Source: DATKDF01 sp963752045
GTDB lineage: Bacteria; Acidobacteriota; Vicinamibacteria; Vicinamibacterales; SCN-69-37
Assembly (NCBI GenBank): GCA_963752045.1
Contig: CAVVWN010000010.1
Coordinates: 1 to 64,000 of the forward strand
DNA: 64,000 bases
Direction: 5' to 3'
The notes under the pieces were generated by a model. The model had not been told where the DNA came from and did not search any database. It saw nothing but the letters and a program-made list of their open reading frames with translations. The position numbers and the translations under genes are program-made. This document shows positions 9,201-17,140 of the stretch, piece after piece (position 1 is the stretch's first letter; each line of letters opens with the position of its first letter).

Positions 9201-9730
9201 GCGACTACGTGTGGATCGACTCGGACCCGGCCGATCGGCCGTTCAGGGGCTGGCAGCAGAACAAGCGCGACTACGAGTTCAGCCGCCTGATCTGCCGGGC
9301 CCGGTACTACCCCGGCACGCCGCGCGGCGTCACGCGCATGTGGTTCAACATGTACGGCGCCACGCCCGGATCGGTCGAAGGCAGCAAGACGCGGCCCGAC
9401 CGGCTCGCCAAGAACCCCCGTACCAACTACCAGGCCATGTTCCGGTCGGGCTCCCACCAGTCGGCCACCCGCGGCTGGCTCAAGCCCACCTGGATGACCG
9501 ACTCGCTCGTTCGGAAGGAGCTGTTCGGTCAGCAGATCGGGAAGGGGTTCCTGCCCGACGTGCACTGTCCGACCGGCGCGCCGCGCGAGTCGATCGTGAA
9601 GATCACCCGCGCCGAGCCCGGCGGCCTCGACGCGAAGGGCCTCTGGCGTCCGGCCGCCCTCGGCGTCCGGCCGCGGTACGAGAACGCGGCCATGACGGCG
9701 TATCTGGCCGGCGAGTTCATTGACGGATAG
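6290..9730 (+). CDS. Nitrite oxidoreductase/nitrate reductase-like molybdopterin subunit alpha
   Basis: This 1146-residue protein belongs to the type II DMSO reductase family and is closest in pattern to NxrA/NarG. It has a Tat signal (NRRQFL, residues 7-12), so the enzyme should be periplasmic. The CAPNDTHNC block (residues 67-75) and VCQKG (Cys115) match the Fe-S region of Nitrospira- and anammox-type NxrA. The TDLPP motif places the likely molybdenum ligand at Asp274. NarG-like blocks continue to the C-terminus. Substrate cannot be read from sequence: nitrite oxidation, nitrate reduction and reduction of another oxyanion all fit. An unusual 253-bp spacer with a large hairpin separates it from the beta subunit. 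Confidence 0.88.
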   Translation: MSKHEVNRRQFLAAAAQAGFGTFVASATTAWALQDPVTNPLAVYPNRGWEQAYRDLWHYDSTFTFVCAPNDTHNCLLNAYVRQGVVTRLGPTMGYGQATDLYGNRPTHRWDPRVCQKGLALTRRFYGDRRVAHCRVREGFKRWVDDGFPRGDDGRPSAEYFNRARDQWVRVTHREAAEIVASALRNISDTYKGEAGAERLRAQHYDEEMIAAMRGAGTQAMKFRGGMPLLGLTRVFGMYRLANSIALLDAQQRGVGPDEALGGRGFDNYSWHTDLPPGHPMVTGQQTVEWDLSSVEHARIVIVWGMNWITTKMPDAHWLTEARLKGTKVVVIACEYSATASKADQAIVVRPGTTPALALGLSNVILRDKLYDADYVRRFTDLPLLVRMDTLKMLRAAEVFGGELAALSNETHVLAEGERAPAPGVQRDMVVPGALRAEWGDYVYWDERTSEPRPVTRDQVGSRSNVESPRLEGEVEVTLADGSRVRCRTAFDLTREYLAHFDPQTTESLTWAPAAAVESLAREIAEVPGTTLFGIGMGPNQFFNNDNKDRATLLLASLTGNIGRITGNVGSYAGNYRVSLLNGCPQWINENPFDLELDPSKPARPRQYWRPESAHYYNHEDHPLRVGNKLLTGATHMPAPTKSMWFANANSILGNVKWHYNTVVNVLPRIEMIAVNEWWWSTSCEWADVVFAVDSWAELKHPDLTASVTNPFLNVFPRTPLKRIFETIGDIEVFAEVGEALARQTGDQRFADCWKFVREGRTDAYIQRILDFSSNAKGYRIEDLEAKAVAGVPALLMSRTSPKTVGFEQVVDSRPWYTKTGRLEFYREEDEFIEAGENLPVHREPIDSTFHEPNVIVAPAHEALRPAGPEAYGVAVTDLSNEVRQGRNVIKTAAETVASAHPLAKDGYKFVFHTPKYRHGAHTMPIDTDMIAMLFGPFGDVYRHDLRAPFVAEGYVDINPSDAKALNVEDGDYVWIDSDPADRPFRGWQQNKRDYEFSRLICRARYYPGTPRGVTRMWFNMYGATPGSVEGSKTRPDRLAKNPRTNYQAMFRSGSHQSATRGWLKPTWMTDSLVRKELFGQQIGKGFLPDVHCPTGAPRESIVKITRAEPGGLDAKGLWRPAALGVRPRYENAAMTAYLAGEFIDG

Positions 9731-9731
9731 G

Positions 9732-9953
9732 CACCATGGAGGCATGGAGGCACGACACGCCGGTGATATGGGCTCTCCCGGCCGCCTGTGGCCGTCGGAG
9801 GGATCGGGACGTGCGCGGCAAAGAGAGGCTCTCGACCCATACGGCTCTCTTTGCCGCGCACGTCCCGATCCCTCCGCGCGCGGCTTCCAGCCGCGCGGGG
9901 CGAAGCCCCCGGCCAAGGCGGGCGGGTCCTCCATTCCTCCATGTGTCTCCACG
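9732..9953. repeat. Composite palindromic element A (32-bp perfect stem) between alpha and beta subunit genes
   Basis: The core is a perfect 32-bp inverted repeat, 9796-9827 pairing with 9845-9876, around a 17-nt loop. A smaller GC-rich palindrome follows near 9876-9900. The outer ends carry CATGGAGG-type repeats at 9734-9750 that recur inverted at 9927-9953. No coding signal is visible in it. Similar ends with different stems occur at 27.0 and 30.6 kb. An AAGGAG ribosome binding site at 9971 serves the next gene. Confidence 0.85.
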
Positions 9954-9983
9954 GTTGTGTAGGTAGTCGGAAGGAGCGAAACG

Positions 9984-11111
9984 ATGGCACGCGTGTACAA
10001 CTGGCAGATCGGCCGCGAGATGTCCTACTGGTATCCGGAGTCGCGGCCGACGCGGCAGTTCGGTGCCGTGTTCGACACGAACAAGTGCATCGCGTGCCAG
10101 ACGTGCACGCTGGCCTGCAAGACTACCTGGACCTCGGGCAAGGGACAGGAGTACATGCTCTGGAACAACGTCGAGACGAAGCCCTACGGCTTCTATCCGG
10201 TTGGCTGGGACGTGAAGCTGCTTGGCGAGCTCGGGCCGCAGACGTGGGAGAACGGGACCTACTCGGGCCGCACGATCTTCGAAGCAGCGCGCCCTGGCGA
10301 GCGGGTCCTCGGCTGGCGGCCGGAGGACGTCGACTACGCCAATCCCAATCTCGGTGAGGACGACTGCACCGGCAGCGTCGACGGCGGCGCGGCGTTCAGC
10401 CTGCCGCACATGTCCTGGTTCTTCTACCTCGCCAGGATCTGCAACCACTGCACGTATCCGGCGTGCCTGGCCTCGTGCCCGCGCGGCTCGATCTACAAGC
10501 GGCCCGAGGACGGCATCGTGCTCCTCGATCAGAGCCGGTGCCGCGGCTACCAGGAATGCGTGAAGGCGTGCCCGTACAAGAAGGTCTACTACAACGCGCT
10601 CACTGGCACGTCGGAGAAGTGCATCGCCTGCTTCCCCAAGATCGAACAGAACCTGCAGCCGCAGTGCTTCGTGAACTGCATCGGCAAGATCCGGCTCGCC
10701 GGCTTCGTCAATCCGCCCGATCGCAGGCGGTCCGACAATCCCATCGACTACCTCGTGCACGACCGCAAGATCGCCCTGCCGCTCTTCCCGCAGCTCGGCC
10801 TCGAGCCCAACGTGTACTACATCCCGCCCATTCACGTGCCCGAGCCGTTCCTGCGCCAGCTCTTCGGGCCAGGCGCGGCGGCTGCCGTCGCTGCCTATCG
10901 AAACGCGCCGAACGATCCCGAGCTGGCCGGGCTGCTCGGCCTGTTCGGCTCCACCGAACAGATCGTGGCCAGATGGCGCCGGCAGGGCGATGTCTCGATT
11001 GGGTACGACGATGGCGGGCGCGAAGTGGTGCGCACGCCCCTGCGCGAACCCATCTTCATCCGCGCCGCGCTCGACGCAGCGCAGGGCGTCGTCAGGACGA
11101 ACTGCCCATGA
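9984..11111 (+). CDS. Nitrite oxidoreductase/nitrate reductase-like iron-sulfur subunit beta
   Basis: This 375-residue protein transfers electrons between the molybdenum subunit and the haem subunit. It has the N-terminal VYNWQIGR and NNVETKPYG blocks seen in NxrB. The four Cys groups are CIACQTC, CNHCTYPACLASCP, CRGYQECVKACP and CIACFPK...CFVNC. The CRGYQEC spacing lacks one Cys, as in NarH, so one [3Fe-4S] and three [4Fe-4S] clusters are expected. It has no signal of its own and is presumably co-exported with the Tat-signalled alpha subunit. AAGGAG lies seven bases before the ATG. Confidence 0.9.
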   Translation: MARVYNWQIGREMSYWYPESRPTRQFGAVFDTNKCIACQTCTLACKTTWTSGKGQEYMLWNNVETKPYGFYPVGWDVKLLGELGPQTWENGTYSGRTIFEAARPGERVLGWRPEDVDYANPNLGEDDCTGSVDGGAAFSLPHMSWFFYLARICNHCTYPACLASCPRGSIYKRPEDGIVLLDQSRCRGYQECVKACPYKKVYYNALTGTSEKCIACFPKIEQNLQPQCFVNCIGKIRLAGFVNPPDRRRSDNPIDYLVHDRKIALPLFPQLGLEPNVYYIPPIHVPEPFLRQLFGPGAAAAVAAYRNAPNDPELAGLLGLFGSTEQIVARWRRQGDVSIGYDDGGREVVRTPLREPIFIRAALDAAQGVVRTNCP

Positions 11112-11128
11112 CCAGGGGAGAGGGAACC

Positions 11129-11992
11129 ATGAACCGCAAACTGCTCCTCGCCGTCGCGTTCGCTCTGGTCGCCAGCGGCTGCGGCATGTGCGGCCGCCCT
11201 GCGCCCCCGAGCTCACCCGACGTCGTGGCCGTGATGCGGCCTGCGCTGCCGGCCGATCCATCCGACGCGACGTGGGCCGGCGTGCCCATGCATGTGGCGG
11301 CGTTGCTGCTGCAGGACCTGGTCGAGCCACGATTGCTCGAAGCCTCCACCGCTCAGGTGCGGGTGCAGGCCATGACCGACGGATCGAAGATCGCCTTCCG
11401 CCTCGAGTGGGACGACGAGGCGACCGACGACCTGCCGAAGGCCGGCGAATTCACCGACGCGTGTGCGGTGCAACTGCCGTCTTCGCCCGGCGCCGACCTG
11501 CCCGCGCCGCAGATGGGCGAGGCCGGACGTCCCGTCGAAATCACCTACTGGCGCGCCTCGTGGCAGGCGGTCGTCGACGGCCGCGGCGACACCATCAAGG
11601 ACGTCTTCCCGGGTGCCACTGTCGATCACTATCCGTTCGAAGCGGCATCCCTCGAGCCGGGTTCGCCAGAGCAGCAGGCGATGGCGAGCCGCTATGCGCC
11701 CGCGCGCGCGCTCGGCAACATGATGGCGGGACCTCGCGAAAGCCCGGTGCAGGACCTGCTGGCGAGCGGTCCGGGAACGCTCGAACCCGGGCCGTCCACC
11801 GATTCGAGCGGCCGCGGCACACGGACCCCGAGCGGCTGGAGCGTGATCATCACCCGTCGCCTTCCAAACGGCGTGCGCCCGGGTGGACGAGGCCAGGTGG
11901 CCTTTGCTGTGTGGGAAGGCGGACACGACGAAGCCGGCGCGAGGAAGATGCGCACCGGTTGGGTGCCGCTCGTCGTCGAAGGAGGTTCCTGA
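11129..11992 (+). CDS. Ethylbenzene-dehydrogenase-type haem b gamma subunit, lipoprotein
   Basis: This 287-residue protein has a lipoprotein signal with Cys18 in VASGCG, followed by a domain resembling the haem-binding gamma subunits of ethylbenzene dehydrogenase, chlorate reductase and some nitrite oxidoreductases. Features such as ITYWRASWQAV, WSVIITRRL and VAFAVWEGG match that family pattern. It should hold one haem b and connect the beta subunit with cytochromes, anchored to the outer face of a membrane. The gene ends in TGATG, overlapping the chaperone start by one base. Confidence 0.8.
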   Translation: MNRKLLLAVAFALVASGCGMCGRPAPPSSPDVVAVMRPALPADPSDATWAGVPMHVAALLLQDLVEPRLLEASTAQVRVQAMTDGSKIAFRLEWDDEATDDLPKAGEFTDACAVQLPSSPGADLPAPQMGEAGRPVEITYWRASWQAVVDGRGDTIKDVFPGATVDHYPFEAASLEPGSPEQQAMASRYAPARALGNMMAGPRESPVQDLLASGPGTLEPGPSTDSSGRGTRTPSGWSVIITRRLPNGVRPGGRGQVAFAVWEGGHDEAGARKMRTGWVPLVVEGGS

Positions 11993-12639
11993 TGTCAGCC
12001 GAACAACTCGCGCTCGACCCGGCGACGGCGCGGCTCCTGGCCGATGCGCAGGCGTGGCACCTGCTGGCGCGGCTGTTCGAGCGCCCGCGGCCGGAATGGC
12101 GCGACGACGTCGGCCGCCTGGCCCGGTCGGTTGACGATCCGGAGCTCGCCGAGCTTGCCGGGCGCTCAGCGGGCGCTTCGGAGGGCGTCTATCTCTCCAC
12201 GTTCGGTCCGTCTGGCATCGTTTCTCCGCGCGAGGTGGCGCATGGTGGCATGCGCGATCCCGGGCAGTTGCTGGCCGATCTGCAGACTCGCTACGACGCC
12301 TTCGGGTTCTCCCCGAGGATTGAGGACACGATCGACCACTTGTCGGTGGAAGTGGACTTCGTCGCGTATCTGAAGCTCAAGGAGGCCTTCGCGCGCGCCG
12401 AGGACGACGCCGGGCGCGCGGCGATTGCGGCCGAGGCTGCCGCGGGCTTCATCGCCGATCACTTGAGCGACATGGCCGAGCCGATTGCCAACCGGCTCGA
12501 AGAGGTGGCCGAGCCGTACCTGGCTCGTGCCGCGCGCGTGCTGGCCCGGCGGGTCGGGGCTCCGAGACGCGCGGCGCCCCGTAAAGTGGTGTGGCTCGAG
12601 GACCAGGACGAGATGACGTGCGGCGAGACGCCCGGCTGA
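11992..12639 (+). CDS. TorD/NarJ-like chaperone for the molybdoenzyme
   Basis: This 215-residue, mostly helical cytoplasmic protein has the TorD/DmsD/NarJ organisation: an N-terminal LLARLFERP helix, a central DHLSVEVDFVAYL block and a C-terminal helix bundle. Such proteins bind the Tat signal of the catalytic subunit and hold export back until the cofactor is inserted. Its place as the last gene of the molybdoenzyme operon, with a one-base overlap to the gamma subunit, supports this role. Confidence 0.82.
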   Translation: MSAEQLALDPATARLLADAQAWHLLARLFERPRPEWRDDVGRLARSVDDPELAELAGRSAGASEGVYLSTFGPSGIVSPREVAHGGMRDPGQLLADLQTRYDAFGFSPRIEDTIDHLSVEVDFVAYLKLKEAFARAEDDAGRAAIAAEAAAGFIADHLSDMAEPIANRLEEVAEPYLARAARVLARRVGAPRRAAPRKVVWLEDQDEMTCGETPG

Positions 12640-12649
12640 GCCGACGTGA

Positions 12650-12667
12650 GGCGGGCCCCGGCCCGCC
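12650..12667. terminator. GC-rich hairpin between convergent genes
   Basis: Two 8-bp arms (GGCGGGCC/GGCCCGCC) lie between the stop codons of the chaperone gene and the minus-strand TPR gene. No T tract follows, so termination is a guess from position. Confidence 0.5.
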
Positions 12668-12676
12668 CTCCGGGCG

Positions 12677-14149
12677 CTACTCTACGCCGGCCGCCAGAAG
12701 GCCGCGGTCCACGAGCGAGCGGCCCGGCGTTCGTTCTGACGCGCGCGTGAAGGCGAGCGCCGCCTCGTCCCTCCGGCCGAGCTTCAGGAGTTCCTCGCCA
12801 AGCAGCTCATGGGTGGGCTTGAGGATGCTCGGCGGCCCGAACTCGAACGGCAGCGCGTCTTCGGCGGCGGCGGCCGCCTGCAGGATGCGGATGCCTTCGG
12901 CCGCCCGGCCGTCGGCAATCGCCAGCAGGCCGCGCAACTCGTCGGCGGCGATGCGGTCCTGGTCGCCGGAGACGGCCGTGGAAACGAGCGCGCGGGCCGG
13001 CGCCGGGTCTCCGGTCCTCAGCGCCGCGAACGCATTGACCCAGTCGTAGCCGAACTTCAGCCGCGCGGCGCGCTCGTCACCGGCAGCCGCCGGGCTCCAG
13101 GTCCATCGGGTGGCCAGGTCCCAGTCCTCCGTGTCCAGAATCTGCCTCGCCCGCATCGATACGAAGTAGCCCTGTTCGCTCGGGTTGGGCTCGGCCGTCA
13201 TTCGCGCGTGACAGAGCTCCATGAGCGCCGTCGCTTCAGGGACCCGATCGAGCATCAGGTAACCGTACTGCAGCCACGACGAGTAGTGGCCGCAGACGTT
13301 TGCCCGCTGGCCTCGCGCGATGAAGTCGGCGTCCTGCGTGTCGCGTGCCCGGATGTTGGCCGCCACGACGTCGTCCCACATGCCCGTGGCCACGAAGATG
13401 TGCGTGGTCATGTGCTGTGCGTGCGCGGCGCGCGGGGCGATTTCCGAGTACTTGCGCGCGGCCGGCAGGCCGAGTGGGGCGTGGATGGGATCGTCGAAGG
13501 CGTGAATCAGGTAGTGCGCGGCGCCGGGATGGTCCTGGTTTGCGTCGAAGACCGGCTGGGCAACGGCCGCCGCGCGCATGTAGGTGCCGAAGTCGCGCAC
13601 GCCGTCACGGCTGCCGAGGATGGCGAGGGCGTGGAACGCCCGGGCCTCCATGTCGTCGGGGAACCGATCCTGCAGCTGTGCCATCGCGCGCATGTAGGCC
13701 TGGTCGCGCGCGCGCTTGGTGCCCTCGCCGTACAACGTCTCGACGGCGGAGAGGTACATCTTCTCGCGCTCGGTTGGAGCTTTGGCGGCTCGGGCCTCGG
13801 GCGTCTCGGCCAGCCGCCCAAGGGCGGCGAGCGCGGCGTCACGGTCCTGCTGCTGCCACAAGGGGTGGTTGTAGGTCATCGCCTCGCCCCAGTAGGCCAG
13901 CGCGAAGGCCGGGTCGGCGGTCTGTGCTTCGCGGAACGCCTCGGCAGCGGCGTCGAATTCGAAGCTGTGGAGGAGCAGGACGCCGCGCGCGAAGGGCTCC
14001 TGGGCCGCCGCGCCGCCCGAATTCGGAAAGCTGAGGCTGCCGAGGCCGTCGATGTGCGTGAGGCCGGGCGAGGCCGACGGGGAAGGGGCAGGCGCGCAGG
14101 CCGCGGCGGCGGCGAGCAGTACGGCGAGCGTGACACGGCGTGCGAACAT
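12677..14149 (-). CDS. TPR-containing lipoprotein
   Basis: This 490-residue protein starts with a short lipoprotein signal (AAACAP) and then consists of tetratricopeptide-like helix pairs, visible in repeated patterns such as FDAAAEAFREAQ and ALAYWGEAM. Related proteins are common in Acidobacteriota and Bacteroidota and are annotated only as tetratricopeptide repeat proteins. The ATG at 14149 is chosen because it sits directly in front of the signal sequence; upstream codons in the same frame look non-coding. The gene is divergent from the DinB lipoprotein, with a 127-bp shared promoter region. The function is unknown. Confidence 0.8.
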   Translation of the reverse strand: MFARRVTLAVLLAAAAACAPAPSPSASPGLTHIDGLGSLSFPNSGGAAAQEPFARGVLLLHSFEFDAAAEAFREAQTADPAFALAYWGEAMTYNHPLWQQQDRDAALAALGRLAETPEARAAKAPTEREKMYLSAVETLYGEGTKRARDQAYMRAMAQLQDRFPDDMEARAFHALAILGSRDGVRDFGTYMRAAAVAQPVFDANQDHPGAAHYLIHAFDDPIHAPLGLPAARKYSEIAPRAAHAQHMTTHIFVATGMWDDVVAANIRARDTQDADFIARGQRANVCGHYSSWLQYGYLMLDRVPEATALMELCHARMTAEPNPSEQGYFVSMRARQILDTEDWDLATRWTWSPAAAGDERAARLKFGYDWVNAFAALRTGDPAPARALVSTAVSGDQDRIAADELRGLLAIADGRAAEGIRILQAAAAAEDALPFEFGPPSILKPTHELLGEELLKLGRRDEAALAFTRASERTPGRSLVDRGLLAAGVE

Positions 14150-14276
14150 CGGGTTCTCCCTCGGCGACCAGCTCATGGAAGCTTCGATCGTAGATGGTAC
14201 ACGCACCGCGGCCGATCGTGCGCCAGGCGCCGGCGCGGCCGCCCCGCGTATACTCTCGGATCGAAGGGGGGCACGC

Positions 14277-14864
14277 ATGACGACGAAGCGGTTGATTGGC
14301 ACGGTGTGGGTGGTCGTGCTCGCGGGTATTGGTCTTGGGGGCTGCCAGGCGGCGGCGCCGGCGCCCGAACCGGGCAGCGAGATGGCGGCGGCAGCCTCGA
14401 ACGCCGTCAGTTCCGCCGTCCGGCAGGCCTGGCAGTCGGCGCGCCAGAACATCGCCGAGTCTGCCGACGTGATGGCCGAAGCGGATTACGGCTTCCGCCC
14501 GGTCGATACGGTCCGCACGTTCGGGCAGATCCTCACGCACCTGGCCGGCGCCAACTACGTGTTCTGCTCGGCGGCCAGGGGCGAGGAGCCGCCGCACGCC
14601 GAGGAAGCTTTTGAAGAGACGGTGACGAGCCGCGACGAGATCATCCGCGTGCTTGGCGAGTCGCTCGCCTACTGCGATGCGGCCTACGAGGCGGCAACCG
14701 ATTCGTCGCTCGCCGAGACGGTCGCCCAGCCCTTCGGGGGCGGTGACGGCCCGCGGGCCGCGGTGCTCATCGGCAACATCGGCCACTTCAACGAGCACTA
14801 CGGCAACCTCGTGACCTACTTCCGCATCAAGGGCCTCGTGCCGCCCTCGTCGCGGCCGCGGTAA
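14277..14864 (+). CDS. DinB-family lipoprotein
   Basis: This 195-residue protein has a lipobox (GLGGCQ) followed by a four-helix DinB-like domain. Candidate metal ligands are the His in LTHLAG and the HxxxH pair in GHFNEHYGN near the end. DinB-fold proteins act on thiols or as metal-dependent transferases; the secreted lipoprotein form has no defined reaction. TATACT about 25 bases before the ATG may be a -10 box. Confidence 0.8.
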   Translation: MTTKRLIGTVWVVVLAGIGLGGCQAAAPAPEPGSEMAAAASNAVSSAVRQAWQSARQNIAESADVMAEADYGFRPVDTVRTFGQILTHLAGANYVFCSAARGEEPPHAEEAFEETVTSRDEIIRVLGESLAYCDAAYEAATDSSLAETVAQPFGGGDGPRAAVLIGNIGHFNEHYGNLVTYFRIKGLVPPSSRPR

Positions 14865-14877
14865 CGACGCCGCTCGC

Positions 14878-16269
14878 ATGGCCGCCGCGGATCAAGTCGA
14901 TCGCGCGCTTGCCGCGCTCGTATCGAAACTCGGCTCGCGCGCAACGGCCGGGCACGCCGCGCGCGATCACCACAGCCGCGGCGAGTCCTATCACCCGGCC
15001 GCGCTCCCCGACATCGTCTGCTTCCCTGAGACGACGGAGGAAGTGCAGGCCGTTCTGCAGGTGAGCGCGGAGACCGGATTGCCGGTGGTGCCGTTTGGCG
15101 CCGGTAGCTCGCTCGAGGGCCATGTCAACGCGACGCACGGTGGAATCTCCGTCGATCTCCGCGGGATGAACCGCGTGCTCCGCGTCAGCGCCGAGGATCT
15201 CGACGCGACGGTCGAGGCCGGCGTGCTGCGATCGCAGCTCGGCAAGGCGCTCGAAAATACAGGTCTCGCGTTCTTCATCGATCCGGGCGCGGACTGCACC
15301 ATCGGCGGCATGGTGTCGACGCGTGCCTCCGGCACGACGGCGGTCCGCTACGGCACGATGCGCGAGAACGTGCTCGGACTCACCGTGGTGCTGGCCGACG
15401 GCACGGTGATTCGCACCGGCACGCGGGCGCGCAAGTCGGCGGCCGGCTACGACCTCACGCGGCTCTTCGTGGGCGCCGAGGGCACGCTCGGCGTCGTGAC
15501 GGAGGTCACCCTCCGGCTGCACCCGCTGCCGGAGGCCGTTTCGGCCGCCGTCTGTTCGTTCGAGACGCTCGCAGGCGCCGTCGAAACGGTCATCGAGACG
15601 ATGCAGGCCGCGGTGGCCGTGGCTCGCATCGAGCTCGTCGATCCGGTCCAGATGGATGCCATCAACCGGTATTCGAAGACCAGCTACCGGGTGGCGCCGA
15701 CGCTCTTCTTCGAATTCCACGGCTCGACCGAGGCGCAGGTGGCCGGAGAAGCGGCGTTCGTCCAGGAGCTCGCGCGCGAGCACGGCGGCGGTGGCTTCGA
15801 GTGGGCCGTCCGTCCCGAGGAGCGCGCGAGGCTCTGGAAAGCGCGTCACGACGCCTACTATGCCGCGCTCGCGCTCCGGCCGGGTTCGCAGGCCCTCATC
15901 ACCGACGTGTGCGTGCCCATCTCGAGGCTGGCTGACTGCATCCTGCAAACGCAGGCCGATAGCGAGACGGCGTCGTTCCCGGCGCCGCTCATCGGGCATG
16001 TCGGCGACGGCAATTTCCACGTCGTGTACGTGCTGGACCCGTCGCAGCCGGCCGAGCTCGCCGAGGCCAGGCGCCTGGCGGACCGGATGGTGACGCGCGC
16101 CCTGGCCATGGACGGAACCTGCACGGGCGAGCACGGCGTGGGCCTGGGCAAGCAGAAGTACCTCGAGGCCGAACACGGCGCCGCACTCGGCGTCATGCGC
16201 GCGATCAAGCGCGCGCTCGATCCTGACAACCGGATGAACCCGGGGAAGACCATCCCGCTCGAGGCCTGA
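14878..16269 (+). CDS. FAD-linked D-lactate/glycolate dehydrogenase
   Basis: This 463-residue protein matches the D-lactate dehydrogenase (cytochrome)/GlcD family. It has the FAD-binding block PVVPFGAGSSLEGH, then DPGADCTIGGM and KSAAGYDLTRL, and a C-terminal domain ending with CTGEHGVGLGKQ and DPDNRMNPGK. It should oxidise a 2-hydroxyacid to the 2-oxoacid and pass electrons to a quinone or cytochrome. The length is full and there is no membrane segment. It follows the DinB gene by 13 bases and precedes the nitrilase homologue by four, so the three may be co-transcribed. Confidence 0.9.
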   Translation: MAAADQVDRALAALVSKLGSRATAGHAARDHHSRGESYHPAALPDIVCFPETTEEVQAVLQVSAETGLPVVPFGAGSSLEGHVNATHGGISVDLRGMNRVLRVSAEDLDATVEAGVLRSQLGKALENTGLAFFIDPGADCTIGGMVSTRASGTTAVRYGTMRENVLGLTVVLADGTVIRTGTRARKSAAGYDLTRLFVGAEGTLGVVTEVTLRLHPLPEAVSAAVCSFETLAGAVETVIETMQAAVAVARIELVDPVQMDAINRYSKTSYRVAPTLFFEFHGSTEAQVAGEAAFVQELAREHGGGGFEWAVRPEERARLWKARHDAYYAALALRPGSQALITDVCVPISRLADCILQTQADSETASFPAPLIGHVGDGNFHVVYVLDPSQPAELAEARRLADRMVTRALAMDGTCTGEHGVGLGKQKYLEAEHGAALGVMRAIKRALDPDNRMNPGKTIPLEA

Positions 16270-16273
16270 CGTC

Positions 16274-17101
16274 ATGCGCATCGCCCTGATTCAGCAGCAC
16301 GCCACACGCGACCGCGACGAGAACCTGGCGAGAGCTGTTGCCTCGACGAGACAGGCCGCGCGGGACGGCGCCGGTCTCGTCGCGTTCGCCGAGCTGGCCT
16401 TCACGCCCTTCTACCCGCAGCACCCCGCCTCGGGCGACGTCGGTCGGCTGGCCGAGCCTGTGCCCGGACCGACGACGGACGTCTTCACGGCGCTCGCCCG
16501 TGAGCTCGGCATTGTGATCGTCCCGAACGTCTTCGAGCGGGAGGGTGACGCCACCTACGACACCTCGCCGGTCATCGACGCCGACGGGACACTCATGGGC
16601 CGCACGCGCATGGTCCACGTGCCCGAATACCCGTGCTTCCACGAACAGCAGTACTACACGCCGGGCGATCTCGGCGCGCCGGTGTTCGAGACGAAGGCAG
16701 GCCGCGTTGGGGTTGCGATCTGCTACGACAGGCATTTCCCCGAGTACATGCGGGCCCTTGGCCTGAAGGGCGCCGAGTTGGTGGTCGTGCCGCAGGCGGG
16801 CCTCGCCGACGAGTGGGCGCCCGGCTTCTTCGAGGCCGAGCTTGCCGTGCCGGCCTTCCAGAACGGCTATTTCGTGGCGCTCTGCAATCGTGTCGGCGTC
16901 GAGGAGGCGCTCACGTTTGCGGGCGAGTCGTTCGTGTGCGGGCCGGACGGGTCGGTGCGCGCCCGGGCACCGCGGGGCGAGGACGCCGTGCTGCTGGCGG
17001 ATCTCGATCTGTCCGAGACTGAAAAGAGCCACGGCCGGCGGACCCTCATGAAGGACCGCCGGCCGGAGCTTTACGGCGACTGGATCTGCCGGCAGGACTG
17101 A
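16274..17101 (+). CDS. Nitrilase-superfamily carbon-nitrogen hydrolase lacking the usual catalytic Lys
   Basis: This 275-residue protein has the nitrilase fold and resembles N-carbamoylputrescine amidases. The catalytic Glu is visible at residue 40 (FAELAF), the nucleophile at Cys150 (VAICYDRHFPE) and a second Glu at about 124 (HEQQYY). In the segment that normally reads RKxH the sequence is RMVH, so Met113 replaces the catalytic Lys. The rest of the fold is intact. It may have a shifted mechanism or be a non-hydrolytic homologue. The gene lies directly behind the 2-hydroxyacid dehydrogenase. Confidence 0.82.
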   Translation: MRIALIQQHATRDRDENLARAVASTRQAARDGAGLVAFAELAFTPFYPQHPASGDVGRLAEPVPGPTTDVFTALARELGIVIVPNVFEREGDATYDTSPVIDADGTLMGRTRMVHVPEYPCFHEQQYYTPGDLGAPVFETKAGRVGVAICYDRHFPEYMRALGLKGAELVVVPQAGLADEWAPGFFEAELAVPAFQNGYFVALCNRVGVEEALTFAGESFVCGPDGSVRARAPRGEDAVLLADLDLSETEKSHGRRTLMKDRRPELYGDWICRQD

Positions 17102-17108
17102 GGGACCG

Positions 17109-17140
17109 AAGTCGTCCGGCCCTCGTTGCCGGCGCGACTT
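17109..17140. terminator. Hairpin between convergent genes
   Basis: Arms 17109-17120 and 17129-17140 (AAGTCG...CGACTT with an inner CCGGC/GCCGG pairing) lie between two converging stop codons. The arms overlap the stop of the minus-strand gene. Bidirectional termination is inferred. Confidence 0.5.

Noticed and set aside
6149..10000. A 1283-codon open frame on the minus strand opposite the molybdoenzyme gene
   Set aside because: It is a composition shadow of a GC-rich gene. The plus-strand product has clear family motifs, and the minus product has none and is Arg/Gly/Val-rich.
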